Counted from the first letter of the stretch, positions 49,472 through 58,867 are shown. The stretch is 64,000 nucleotides of DNA from an uncultured Victivallales bacterium (GCA_903837355.1 CAILUI010000260.1:35261-99260); one strand, 5' to 3'. Numbers and translations: made by a program. The notes: generated by a model from the letters alone, not told the origin.

Positions 49472-50265
49472 GGCAGCCCTGTACAGATGGCCACAGACCT
49501 GTCAGCCATCGCGGTACGACGACGAATCTGCCTGGCGGATCCCCGGCGCGCCCAACTCATCTCCGGCCATGAACCCGGCGAGGCCGCTGAGACCGCCCCT
49601 GGGCACGAGCGCCAGGCCGCCCCTTCTGATCGTTTGGCCGGTCCGGGTCCCGCAGTCCCCGGGTCGCCGTCTCGCCTAACTCTTGTCACCGACCCTCGCC
49701 CCCCGCCCGCGCCTGCATCCTGGCCGCCAGACAGGTCCCCTCCGGGACGGGCGGCAGGCACGCGCTGAAAGCCAGCGATGACTAGCGCCAGCGAACAGCA
49801 GCTTCTGCAGAGCCTGTCCGGTGTCTCCAAGGACGATCTCGACCGCATGATCAGGGTTCTGAGGGACATGAAGTCGGGCCTGCGGCGCCCCGCACGGTCG
49901 CCCAAGCGCCAGTGCCCAGACCCGCTTCTCGCCTTGGAAACCAGCACCATGGAGACGGGTAACGCCAATCTGGCCGAACAGCACGGTGCCAGTCTTCACG
50001 GCAACAAGCCAGGCTCCGCAACCCCTCGTCCGCAGATACCTTCGTGGGGCTCGCGCCAGCCAACTTGAACTGACCTATTCCACCTGCCCGCGCGGGCGGT
50101 CTTGGGCCACACCCACCGTGCGCAGCACCCCTGACCGGTCCCGCCCAGCGTTGACGGCGCAGGCTTCCGAGCTGAGCGCAGGCTGTTCTCCAGCCGTCCC
50201 CACGCACTCCCGCAAGCCCCCGGCCGCGCTTGTACCCACCGTGTGCAGCACCCCTGCGGAGCACC
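49472..50265. other. 794-base spacer before the WecA-like gene
   Basis: There is no certain gene. A frame from ATG 49778 begins MTSASEQQLLQSLSGVSKDD and then LDRMIRVLRDMKSG, which looks protein-like for about 45 residues before turning into spacer composition; it may be debris. Two copies of a 23-base repeat (50111-50133 and 50234-50256, one mismatch) lie just before the next gene. Confidence 0.45.
50111..50256. repeat. Pair of 23-base direct repeats
   Basis: ACCCACCGTGCGCAGCACCC followed by CTG occurs at 50111-50133 and again, with GTG for GCG, at 50234-50256. The second copy ends 9 bases before the WecA-like start codon. Confidence 0.65.
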
Positions 50266-51777
50266 ATGACTACCGTCCTCGCCGCTTTCCTCGTCGCCTT
50301 CGTCGTGGGTGCCCTGGTCACCTACGCGATGACCTGGGTGGCCCCGATTCTGGGTGCCGTCGATCTGCCCGATGGCTTCCGCAAGATCCATACGCGCCCG
50401 ATCCCCTACCTGGGTGGCATCGGCGTCTTTGCCGGGTTCGTCACCCCCATCATCATCCTGCTGGCCTGCCCGCGGTGGCTACTGCTGGGTCAGGCGCTAT
50501 GGGAGACCAACGGCCCCCTCTTCATGGTTCTGGGCGGCAGCGTCGTCGCCTTGCTCATGGGGGCCTGGGACGACGTCCGGAACCTGCGTCCTGGCTGGAA
50601 GCTGCTGCTGCAGGCCACTGCCGCCTGCATTGGCATGGCGGGCAACCTCGTCATCTGGAAGCTGAGTCTGCCCTTCATCGGCGACATCGAGCTGGGCCTG
50701 TGGGGCATTCCGCTCACCCTCTTCTGGTTCCTCGGCTGCATGAACGCCATCAACCTGCTCGATGGCATGGATGGCCTCGCCGGCGGCGTCAGTCTGATCG
50801 CCTGCATCACCATGCTCGTCGCCGGGCAGCTCCTGGGCAACTACGTCGGCATGCTGCTCATGGCCGCTCTGGGCGGCGGCATTCTCGGCTTCCTGGTCCA
50901 CAACTTCAATCCCGCCCGCATCTTCCTGGGTGATTCCGGCAGTAACGTCATCGGCTACCTGATCGCTGCCCTGGCCCTCATGACCAGTCAGAAGAGCAAC
51001 GCTGCCGTCGCCATCCTGATCCCGGTCCTGGCCTTGGGCGTCCCCATCACCGACACCTGCCTGGCCATCGTTCGACGCTGGAGCCAGTGGCTGCCCATCT
51101 CAGCCCCTGACCGGCAGCATGTCCACCATATCCTCCTCGGCTGGGGCTTCAGCCAGCGCCGCGTCGTCCTCATCATCTATGCCGCCAGCATCGTCCTCTG
51201 TGCCGGCGCCTTGCTCAGCATGGTGGTGCAGCGCGAACTGCTGCTGACCGTCTTTGCTGGCCTGGGGATCATGGTTTTCGTCTGTATCCGCGTCCTCGGC
51301 GCGGTTCGTCTGACCGACCTCCGCCGGCGCTTCAGCCGCGACTGGAACGACCGCCAGGCAAGCAATCTGGCCTACATCGAACTCGAGAAACTGACCCACC
51401 GTCTGCCCCATCTCCAGGATCTCGACTCGATCTGGACAACCTGTGAGCCGACGTTCGAGCGCCTGGGTGTCCACGAGGCCCGCCTCGCCATGCAGGACGG
51501 TCTGGCGCAAACCCAGTCTCCCCGCGAGTGGATCTGGTCCTCCTCGATGCAGCCCCAAAATCCATTGCTGCATCAGGAGTCATGGAAGGTCACTCTAAGG
51601 TTGGACCTGGCTGGCCATCACCCGGCCTACCTGCGCCTGGCTGGCTGCATCGGGAACAGTCGCCTCGCCATCCTGCACCGAACCGACGTGGTCTGGCGCC
51701 TGCGTGACACCCTGGCCGCCCAGGTGCTGCGCGTCCGCAACACCGCGGCCGCCCCCGACTCCGTTCACGGGTCTTAG
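50266..51777 (+). CDS. WecA/TagO-type polyprenyl-phosphate glycosyl-1-phosphate transferase (503 aa)
   Basis: This membrane enzyme transfers a sugar 1-phosphate from a UDP-sugar to undecaprenyl phosphate, the first step of surface polysaccharide synthesis. Visible motifs: AWDDVRNL near 102 (metal aspartates), NAINLLDGMDGLAGG near 160, NPARIFLGDSGSN near 215 and HVHHILL near 285. About ten hydrophobic segments run to residue 350. A soluble extension of about 130 residues (370-503) is longer than in typical WecA. ATG 50266 has GGAG a few bases upstream. With TviB at 52969 it suggests a polysaccharide locus. Confidence 0.9.
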   Translation: MTTVLAAFLVAFVVGALVTYAMTWVAPILGAVDLPDGFRKIHTRPIPYLGGIGVFAGFVTPIIILLACPRWLLLGQALWETNGPLFMVLGGSVVALLMGAWDDVRNLRPGWKLLLQATAACIGMAGNLVIWKLSLPFIGDIELGLWGIPLTLFWFLGCMNAINLLDGMDGLAGGVSLIACITMLVAGQLLGNYVGMLLMAALGGGILGFLVHNFNPARIFLGDSGSNVIGYLIAALALMTSQKSNAAVAILIPVLALGVPITDTCLAIVRRWSQWLPISAPDRQHVHHILLGWGFSQRRVVLIIYAASIVLCAGALLSMVVQRELLLTVFAGLGIMVFVCIRVLGAVRLTDLRRRFSRDWNDRQASNLAYIELEKLTHRLPHLQDLDSIWTTCEPTFERLGVHEARLAMQDGLAQTQSPREWIWSSSMQPQNPLLHQESWKVTLRLDLAGHHPAYLRLAGCIGNSRLAILHRTDVVWRLRDTLAAQVLRVRNTAAAPDSVHGS

Positions 51778-51788
51778 AACTCGGGCTC

Positions 51789-51811
51789 TGACGCGGACGA
51801 AGACCCCATGC
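51789..51811. repeat. 23-base fragment shared with the AbiEii-type gene at 61.9 kb
   Basis: TGACGCGGACGAAGACCCCA then TGC is identical to 61930-61952 inside the gene at 61415. Here it is outside any gene, so it is probably debris of a related gene. Confidence 0.6.
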
Positions 51812-51812
51812 T

Positions 51813-51896
51813 GCCAAGCTGCGCGAACAACTTCAGCGCACCAACTCGCTCTACATCCGTGGGATGCTCAGCGAGGAGCAGCACCGGACGCATTGA
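51813..51896 (+). pseudogene. Short gene remnant of unknown family
   Basis: AKLREQLQRTNSLYIRGML, then SEEQHRTH, reads as a normal helical protein end with a stop. It has no start and no full-length partner in the window. I do not recognise the family. Confidence 0.3.
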
Positions 51897-51927
51897 CCCA
51901 GAGGCCCTAGACGTATACGGCCAGAGT

Positions 51928-52182
51928 ATGATCGCAACACTCGAGATCGCATGTCCATCGGAAATCCTTCTCGGGCTTCGGGAGGAGCCGCGTCATTTCG
52001 CGAGAGTCGTTCAGGAACTGGCCGCGATCGCCCTGTTCCGGGACGGAAAACTGTCGTCGGGGATGGCCGCGGCCTGGCTAGGTGTCTCAAGGGTAGAGTT
52101 CCTCCTGCTTGCCATGCGTGAAGGCTGCGAACTACTTTCAGACACTCCAGCCGATTTCGCTCGCGAAACGACGCCACTGTGA
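51928..52182 (+). CDS. UPF0175 antitoxin (84 aa)
   Basis: The full family pattern is present: beta start MIATLEIACPSEI, helix LAAIALFRDGKLSSGMAAAW, and LGVSRVEFLLLA. Its stop overlaps the next start by four bases (GTGA), the classic UPF0175/DUF3368 operon. The antitoxin is intact, while its toxin is not. Confidence 0.78.
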   Translation: MIATLEIACPSEILLGLREEPRHFARVVQELAAIALFRDGKLSSGMAAAWLGVSRVEFLLLAMREGCELLSDTPADFARETTPL

Positions 52183-52666
52183 CGACCTGCTCGAACACAA
52201 CGCCCTTCATTGCCCTCTGCAGTATCGGACGACTTGACCTGCTTCCGGCGATCTTCGGCACCATTCATGTACCACCGAGCGTCGTCCATGAGTGCGCAGC
52301 AGGTGGACTCATTGCGGTGCCGTCCCTGGCCTCACTGGACTGGGTTGTCGTGCATCCAACTCCGTCAGGCCAACTGGCGGCGCGTGGGATCTTGATGCCG
52401 GCCAGAAGGACTCGATACTTCCTTCGCTGGCGCTGCACGCCGACATGATCCTGCTGGACGAGAAACTCGGACGGAACACCGCCGAGAACCATGGCCTGCG
52501 TGTCAGTGGAACGCTCGGTGTTCTGATCAGGGCAAAGAAGGTGGCGTGAATCCCGTCCTTCTCCGATGCTGCCGAAGCCATGCGAGGGCAAGGCATTCGC
52601 TACAACCGTGCGCTGATCCGGCACTTGGCGATGCACTTGGGGGAGGTACAAGCGAACGGTCAGTAA
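52179..52666 (+). pseudogene. DUF3368 toxin broken by a frameshift and a stop
   Basis: The first frame gives SNTTPFIALCSIGRLDLLPA and continues to WVVVHPTPS. Near 52385-52392 it shifts: the next frame gives DLDAGQKDSI, LHADMILLDEKLGRN and LRVSGTLGVLIRAKK. It then hits TGA at 52547-52549, and the same frame continues with FSDAAEAMRGQGIRYNRALI to a final stop at 52664. All parts of a DUF3368 PIN-like toxin are present but cannot be translated as one protein. Confidence 0.82.
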
Positions 52667-52793
52667 CCCACCGGAAAACTCGCTCGGCCATGCCCGCCCG
52701 CCTGCAGCGCCTACACCAGAGCCGTGCGCCGCGGCGGACTTGGGGACTGCGCCAAGGACCAAGGACCCGTACCGGCGAGTCGGCGAAATGGCG

Positions 52794-52824
52794 AGACGGT
52801 GAATCGGTGCCCCTCCGACCGTCT
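52794..52824. repeat. 31-base inverted-repeat element, copy 2
   Basis: Same AGACGGT/ACCGTCT element as at 47264-47294 with one base difference. It directly abuts the heptamer array that follows. Confidence 0.7.
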
Positions 52825-52825
52825 G

Positions 52826-52916
52826 CCCACTGCCCACTGCCCACTGGCCACTGGCCACTGCTCACTGCTCACTGCTCACTGCCCACTGCCCACTGCCCAC
52901 TGCCCACTGCCCATTG
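52826..52916 (+). repeat. 13-unit CCCACTG heptamer array
   Basis: Thirteen consecutive 7-base units, mostly CCCACTG with GCCACTG and CTCACTG variants, lie 52 bases before the tviB-like start codon. The rest of the 302-base spacer (52667-52968) shows no gene. Confidence 0.85.
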
Positions 52917-52968
52917 ATTGTCCCTTCTGCCATCCCTCAGCCCTTCTGAGTACGAGAGGACGCACACC

Positions 52969-54237
<1,269 letters not shown>

Positions 54238-54316
54238 GCGGAGCCTGGCTGCGGCCACCCAACTGGAGAGCCTGACGCTGGACAGCCGGTTATCCCTACC
54301 GTAGCCAGCCACGCAA

Positions 54317-54358
54317 CACGACATCACCCAGTACGTCGCCTGCGTTCGCAACGAGGAC
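54317..54358 (+). pseudogene. Fragment of the gene at 62720
   Basis: This 42-base stretch matches 62726-62767 at 41 of 42 positions and would encode HDITQYVACVRNED, the start of the small hypothetical protein at 62720. Only this piece is present. Confidence 0.75.
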
Positions 54359-54373
54359 CCGGAGGAGAGGACC

Positions 54374-54805
54374 ATGGATTCGACCGCTGAACGCCCAGAC
54401 GCCCGCTGGGCGCCATGCTTCGGGAACTACCGCAAGGCCTTGGCACAGCTCCGCATGGCGGTGCTGCTGAGTCGTGAGCGCACGCTATCGGAGCTGGAGG
54501 AACTGGGCCTGATTCAGGTCTTCGAGTTCACTCATGAGCTGGCGTGCCGCGTGATGGAGGGCCACTGCGAGCACCAGGGCAGCACGCGGATCACCGGTGC
54601 ACGGAACGCGACACGGGAAGCCCTCAGGCGCGGACTCCTTGCGGACGGCGAGGCCTGGATGGCGATGATCAGAACCAGGAGCAGTGCTGTGCATTCATAC
54701 GATGCGGAAACGGCGAGGGAGATCGTGCAGGCGGTGACCGCTTCCTACTATGGGCTGCTCAACCGGTTCGAGGAGCGGATGCTGGAGTCTGCGGGCGGGA
54801 GGTGA
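54374..54805 (+). CDS. HEPN-domain nucleotidyltransferase substrate-binding protein, HI0074 type (143 aa)
   Basis: GGAGAGGA lies just before the ATG. The protein is the expected four-helix bundle (FGNYRKALAQLRMAVLLS, LIQVFEFTHELACRVMEGHC, TGARNATREALRRGLL). The HEPN RNase motif Rx4H is present as RSSAVH near 102-107. Normally this protein is encoded beside an HI0073-type nucleotidyltransferase that controls it; none is found on either side. It is the only recognisable RNase-type toxin fold in the region that still looks intact. Confidence 0.78.
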   Translation: MDSTAERPDARWAPCFGNYRKALAQLRMAVLLSRERTLSELEELGLIQVFEFTHELACRVMEGHCEHQGSTRITGARNATREALRRGLLADGEAWMAMIRTRSSAVHSYDAETAREIVQAVTASYYGLLNRFEERMLESAGGR

Positions 54806-55060
54806 GGCTCAGCGGCCGTAAGGAAGAGGAAACGCGTGGCCGGCTACGGTGTCGCTCGTACGCCATGCGGCGATTCTGCGCTGGCCCTGCGGCACTGATC
54901 CCCTGCGGCCGCCCCCGTGCTCTCCGTGCTTGTGGGCTCCTGCCGCTTCTTCCCTGCGCCTTCGTGCGCGACCATAAGTTGACCGCAAGGGCAGACCCCA
55001 CCTGGTCCAGCAAGCCGGGAAGGCCGGCCGCCGCTGTCGGCTCAGGCGCGGAGACTGACT

Positions 55061-55273
55061 ATGGAAAGCAAGTACGGCATGATCATCTGCTGGCGCCATG
55101 AGGATGGCGCCTTTGTCGTTGAGGTGCCTGAGCTTCCAGGTTGCATGGCGGACGGCCCAACCTACCCCGAAGCGGTCGCCAACGTCCAGACCATCATCAG
55201 GGAATGGCTCGAGACGGCGGCACAGGTCGGGCGCCCGGTCCCGCAACCGCGGGGTCGCCCGAACTACGCCTGA
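55061..55273 (+). CDS. HicB-family antitoxin (70 aa)
   Basis: GGAG lies about 8 bases before the ATG. YGMIICWRHEDGAFVVEVPE, then LPGCMADGPTYPEAVANVQT, is the standard HicB partial RNase H-like fold. No HicA gene is found upstream or downstream, so it is an orphan antitoxin. Confidence 0.75.
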   Translation: MESKYGMIICWRHEDGAFVVEVPELPGCMADGPTYPEAVANVQTIIREWLETAAQVGRPVPQPRGRPNYA

Positions 55274-55373
55274 ACCGCTCTGCTTGCCTACTGCACCATC
55301 CCCATCGCCCCCGACTCCGAACTCCCCGCCCCGCCCCGCCGACGCATCCCGCCGTGGACAGCGCCCGACACCC

Positions 55374-55850
55374 ATGACTGAACCAGACCGGCAACTCCTG
55401 AGGCGCTTTGCAGAAGCACTGCGCCATGAGTTCAGTACCGCGAGCATCTGGGCTTTCGGTTCGCGGGCAAGCGGTATGCCCGCCGCTGAGTCGGACTTGG
55501 ATGTCTGCGTTGTACTCGATGCTCTCGGTCCCGAGTCGCGCTTGCGGATCAGCGACATCGCGTGGGAAATCGGCTTCGCCGCGGGGATCGTCATCAGCAC
55601 TGTCGTTTTCGAGCGCGAGCAGTTCGAGAACGGTCCCTACTCGGTCAGCCCCCTCGTCCGGGATGATCCGCAGGTGCGCTGTAACTGCATGAGCGGCGAC
55701 AACCGACAGGCTCCTCCCCGGCATTGCAACGAGCCGGAGCAGGCCCTCATGCGGCGTCAGGCCGGCGTGATGCGGGGGCCCGTGCGCCGAGCGTCCGTTC
55801 GCGCCCGCTACGACCGTTCGCGATCACCAGGGAGTTCTTGGCTACGATGA
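55374..55850 (+). CDS. Minimal nucleotidyltransferase with altered C-terminus (158 aa)
   Basis: FGSRASGMPAAESDLDVCVV near 27-46 is the MNT signature. The domain runs normally to GPYSVSPLVRD (about residue 104), close to where this family usually ends. After that the frame continues for some 50 Arg-rich residues without family character, so the native stop was probably lost by a small indel. Its stop overlaps the next start (ATGA). Confidence 0.7.
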   Translation: MTEPDRQLLRRFAEALRHEFSTASIWAFGSRASGMPAAESDLDVCVVLDALGPESRLRISDIAWEIGFAAGIVISTVVFEREQFENGPYSVSPLVRDDPQVRCNCMSGDNRQAPPRHCNEPEQALMRRQAGVMRGPVRRASVRARYDRSRSPGSSWLR

Positions 55851-56359
55851 CACAGGCCACCCACAACTCACGGATCACTGCCGAACCCGGGAAGTGCGGG
55901 GGCAGGCCCTGCGTCCGCGGCAAGAGGATCCGGGTGAGCGATGTGCAGGACTTGCTGGCTGCCGGCGCCGACGAGCAGGAGATCCTCCGCGACTATCCGT
56001 TCCTGGATGCGGCAGACATCCGTGCCTGCCAGGCACCCATGACCGCTTTGGCCGCCATCGAGTCCTTCGTCCACGACCTGGTGGCGCGCTTTCATCCTGT
56101 CCGCGTGACGCTCTTCGGCTCCTACGCGGGCGGCAAGGCCACCGCGGACTCCGATGTTGACCTTCTGGTCGAGATGCCAGTCGTCGATTCGGGTCTGACG
56201 GACGCAGCCCGAATGATCGCAGCGCTCAAGCCCGGTTTCCTGGTCGATCTGATCGTCTGGACCCCTGAGCAGGTCAAGCTGCGTATTGCTCAGGGCGACC
56301 ACTTTCTCAGGCATGCGGTTCAGCATGGCCGGGTTCTCTACGAAGTCGCTGAGACGTGA
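55847..56359 (+). CDS. DUF433-nucleotidyltransferase fusion (170 aa)
   Basis: Residues 8-62 are DUF433 (ITAEPGKCGGRPCVRGKRIR, VQDLLAAGADEQEILRDYPF, ADIRAC). The DUF433 end is cut in its last helix and joined directly to residues 66-170, a complete minimal nucleotidyltransferase (FGSYAGGKATADSDVDLLVE, then LVDLIVWTPEQVK and GRVLYEV). An internal ATG at 56039 could still give the nucleotidyltransferase alone. Both domains are antitoxin types normally encoded separately. It is the third antitoxin chimera in the region. Confidence 0.78.
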   Translation: MTQATHNSRITAEPGKCGGRPCVRGKRIRVSDVQDLLAAGADEQEILRDYPFLDAADIRACQAPMTALAAIESFVHDLVARFHPVRVTLFGSYAGGKATADSDVDLLVEMPVVDSGLTDAARMIAALKPGFLVDLIVWTPEQVKLRIAQGDHFLRHAVQHGRVLYEVAET

Positions 56360-56394
56360 ACGGCAGCGTCCGCCCAAGGCGACAAGTCTCCACC

Positions 56395-56631
56395 ATGCCC
56401 AGGCTTGACCGCATCACCATCAGCCCGGACGTCTGCAGGGGCCAGCCGAGTATCCGGGGCCTGCGGATCACCGTCGGCGTTGTACTGAAGCTCCTGGCCG
56501 AAGGCAAGTCCGAGGCTGACCTCATCCGTTGGTACCCGGAACTGGAGCCAGACGATATCCGTCAGGCCCGGCGCTATGCCGCCTGGGTCGCGTCCGAGCG
56601 GTTCGACGCCCAGGCGCCCCCCACGCCGTGA
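56395..56631 (+). CDS. DUF433 antitoxin (78 aa)
   Basis: The full DUF433 pattern is present: ITISPDVCRGQPSIRGLRIT, VVLKLLAEGKSEADLIRWYP, DIRQARRYAAW. ATG 56395 is chosen over a GTG 39 bases earlier because the family starts here. A toxin remnant follows immediately. Confidence 0.75.
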   Translation: MPRLDRITISPDVCRGQPSIRGLRITVGVVLKLLAEGKSEADLIRWYPELEPDDIRQARRYAAWVASERFDAQAPPTP

Positions 56632-56638
56632 GGCCCTG

Positions 56639-56731
56639 GTGACTCCCTGGCGCGTGGCAAGACTGGCGCACCGCGGTATCCTGTCGCTCACCGACGAGGC
56701 CAGGATCGTTCGCCCGCTTCCGGTTTCGTAA
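56639..56731 (+). pseudogene. C-terminal remnant of a DUF5615 (PIN-like) toxin
   Basis: HRGILSLTDEARIVRPLPVS before the stop matches the typical end of DUF5615 toxins (GxLVxVTDxRVRVRPLP). Only about 30 codons remain, in the normal toxin position after a DUF433 gene. Confidence 0.5.
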
Positions 56732-56833
56732 TGCAGTCAGGCGTCGTCTCGCGGGTGTCGCGCCCGCGTCCGCAGCGCGCGGGTGGAGCGCGGAGCAAGG
56801 TTTGGGGCGCCCGCCCGAGGCAGGGAAGGGCAC

Positions 56834-57088
56834 ATGCTCGCAGAATCCTACCGCTACATCGCTGAGACCCCCGGTATCCGCTCGGGTCGGGCCGCTGTGA
56901 TCGGCACCCGGATCGGCGTGCATGACATTGTCGGCCTGGTGCTGAATGGGGCCACGATCGAGGCTGTCCTGCGCAGTTTCCCTGGGCTCAGCAAGGCCCA
57001 GGTCGACGAGTGCATGTCGTACTACCGGGGCCACAAGGGCGAGATCGAGTTCCTTATCTCACGGCAGATGGCAGGACCTCCCCCTTGA
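56834..57088 (+). CDS. DUF433 antitoxin (84 aa)
   Basis: GGGAAGGG lies before ATG 56834. YIAETPGIRSGRAAVIGTRI, then IVGLVLNGATIEAVLRSFPG and VDECMSYYRGH, gives an intact DUF433 fold. No toxin gene follows within 190 bases. Confidence 0.75.
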   Translation: MLAESYRYIAETPGIRSGRAAVIGTRIGVHDIVGLVLNGATIEAVLRSFPGLSKAQVDECMSYYRGHKGEIEFLISRQMAGPPP

Positions 57089-57284
57089 GCACTCGGCTCT
57101 TCCTGGCCGGGCGCGTCACCCCGGCCTACCCGCCCGGCCTCCGGCTGCACAGCAGGATCGGCGGGACCGGTGCGCTGCACAGCAGCGCCCCTGCGCCTCC
57201 GCGGCAGGCGAATCCGAAATCCCAGTAAGCTGACAGCCTCGCGCCGACATACAGAGCCGGTGAGGACCCCCAGAGGAACCTGCG

Positions 57285-57497
57285 ATGAAGGAGCTCATCT
57301 TCGAGGTTCGCGAAGACGATCCCGACGGCGGCTATGTGGCCTCCGCCCTCGGGGAGGGCATTCACACGGAAGGCGATACCCTGGATGAACTGAAATGCCG
57401 CATCCGGGACGCCGTGCGCTGCCACTATGCGGATCCTGACAGCAGGCCCCGGATCATCAGACTGCACTTCGTGCGGGATGAGGTCCTGGTTCCGTGA
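57285..57497 (+). CDS. HicB-like antitoxin, DUF1902-like small protein (70 aa)
   Basis: AGAGGAA lies before the ATG. FEVREDDPDGGYVASALGEG, then IHTEGDTLDELKCRIRDAVR and PRIIRLHFVRDEVL, is a well-known small family often misnamed as a dehydrogenase subunit; it is HicB-like and precedes a HicA gene. Here only a degraded HicA follows. Confidence 0.72.
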   Translation: MKELIFEVREDDPDGGYVASALGEGIHTEGDTLDELKCRIRDAVRCHYADPDSRPRIIRLHFVRDEVLVP

Positions 57498-57660
57498 GGA
57501 GGTCCAGGCGCATCCCCGGCTGCGACCGGGTCCGCATGCAGCGTCCCGTGGGCACGACGGCACCCGGCCGAGTGGGTCTCGCGTCCGGATCATAACGGAC
57601 CGCGACGGCGTCCAGCGCCTGGCCATCGCTAAGGCCGCGCCGGTTGGACCCGGCTGCCGC
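57498..57660 (+). pseudogene. Probable HicA toxin remnant
   Basis: Pieces in different frames recall HicA: GCDRVRM (the GYxxVRQ helix) and then GSRVRIITDRDGVQRLAIAK, where HicA has GSHxRxxxxxxGxHxxxxP. The catalytic histidine appears as arginine. The assignment rests on order and position after the HicB-like gene. Confidence 0.35.
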
Positions 57661-57733
57661 GGACCGGGGAGCGGCCGCGCCGACGCCCCATCCTGGACTC
57701 GCGAGCTTGCGGGCCCTGAAGTCAAACGGAACG

Positions 57734-58069
57734 ATGAAGGACATCTCACCAGAGCTCCTGGACGCGGTTGTCGGCCGCCTTGTGGAGGGCTTGGCGCCTG
57801 AGCGCATACTGCTTTTCGGGTCGCACGCCTGGGGAACGCCGAGCGAGGACAGCGACGTTGACCTGCTGGTCATCGTCTCCACCTCCGAGTTGCCCGCCTA
57901 CAAGCGGGCCAGGGCCGGCCATCGGGCCCTGCGCGGCGTGCCGCTGCCGAAGGACATCGTGGTGCTGACCCAGGCGGAATTCGACCGGCAGTCGAGTGTC
58001 GCGGGCTCGCTCGCCCAGCGCGTACGCGAGCATGGAAGAGTCCTCTACAACCGGTCCCAGACGCCCTGA
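57734..58069 (+). CDS. Minimal nucleotidyltransferase (111 aa)
   Basis: FGSHAWGTPSEDSDVDLLVI near 29-48 is a complete MNT signature, and the KRARAGHRALRGVPLPKDIV, then VLYNRS, end is intact. This is the full-length relative of the fragment at 46908. No HEPN partner follows. Confidence 0.78.
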   Translation: MKDISPELLDAVVGRLVEGLAPERILLFGSHAWGTPSEDSDVDLLVIVSTSELPAYKRARAGHRALRGVPLPKDIVVLTQAEFDRQSSVAGSLAQRVREHGRVLYNRSQTP

Positions 58070-58352
58070 TGTTGCGCAGCGGCTCCCTGGGAGACGGCAC
58101 GATCGATCCTGGCTCGGCTGCGCTGCTCGTGCCGGCTACGAGCCCCTGCTTCGACGCGGCCGTTTGCTGTTGCCCGCAGGTCGTCAGGCAGGTGCTGCAA
58201 GGCACGGTTGGCGCAGATCAGAGTTGCGCCCCGGGTCCCGTTGTGTCAGTCGTGGGCAGGCCCGGCCACGTCGCGGGCCCGTGGATGGCGCGCCAGGCAG
58301 AGGCAGGCTGCAGATAGCTTGGGCCTGTTGCCTTCAGGAGATAGTGCTCGCC

Positions 58353-58580
58353 ATGGACTGCCGATACGTTGAGGCCAACCCCGGGATCTGTAACGGGCAG
58401 CCTGTCCTGACGGGTACGCGTATCCCTGTCACCGTCATCCTCGACCGCCTCGAGGCCGGCGGCGCCATCTCCGACATCCTCGAGCAGTACCCCGAACTGC
58501 AGTCTGATCAGGTCGCCGGCGCCATTCGCTTCTGCCGGAGCCTTGTGGGCCAGACCGAACTCGAACCTGCCTCTGGTTGA
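58353..58580 (+). CDS. DUF433 antitoxin (75 aa)
   Basis: CAGGAG lies about 12 bases before the ATG. YVEANPGICNGQPVLTGTRI, then VILDRLEAGGAISDILEQYP and VAGAIRFCRSL, is an intact DUF433. The toxin frame begins at the very next base. Confidence 0.75.
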   Translation: MDCRYVEANPGICNGQPVLTGTRIPVTVILDRLEAGGAISDILEQYPELQSDQVAGAIRFCRSLVGQTELEPASG

Positions 58581-58867
58581 GTGCGCCTCTGCGTAGGCCA
58601 GATCCTCGACGGCCGCGCCGCCTGGCAACTCACGGGTGTCGGTCATGGCGTCGAGCGCGTCGCACGGACGTCGAAATGGGCCGGGCCGGCGACAAGGCCG
58701 TACGACGGCGCGCCATCAGGAGCGGCAGGATTCCGATCGCGCCCACTGAGCACTTCGGTGCCTGGGGCGTCGTGCCGCCGGACGACTGCTCTGGCGTGAT
58801 CAGGACCAAGGCGTTGCCCGCCACAACCGCATGCATCATGGACGCCCTTCTGTCTTTCCTGGCCTGA
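58581..58867 (+). pseudogene. DUF5615 (PIN-like) toxin broken by a frameshift
   Basis: The first frame starts at GTG 58581 and gives LCVGQILDGRAAWQLTGVGH, the N-terminal half of the family. Near 58670-58680 similarity moves to another frame: GRAGDKAVRRRAIRSGRIPI, then EHFGAWGV, corresponding to the GxxGAxDxxVLxxAxxxGRILVT and DFG segments. The key late acidic motif is also altered (TEHFG for a DxDFG-type motif). Confidence 0.7.
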
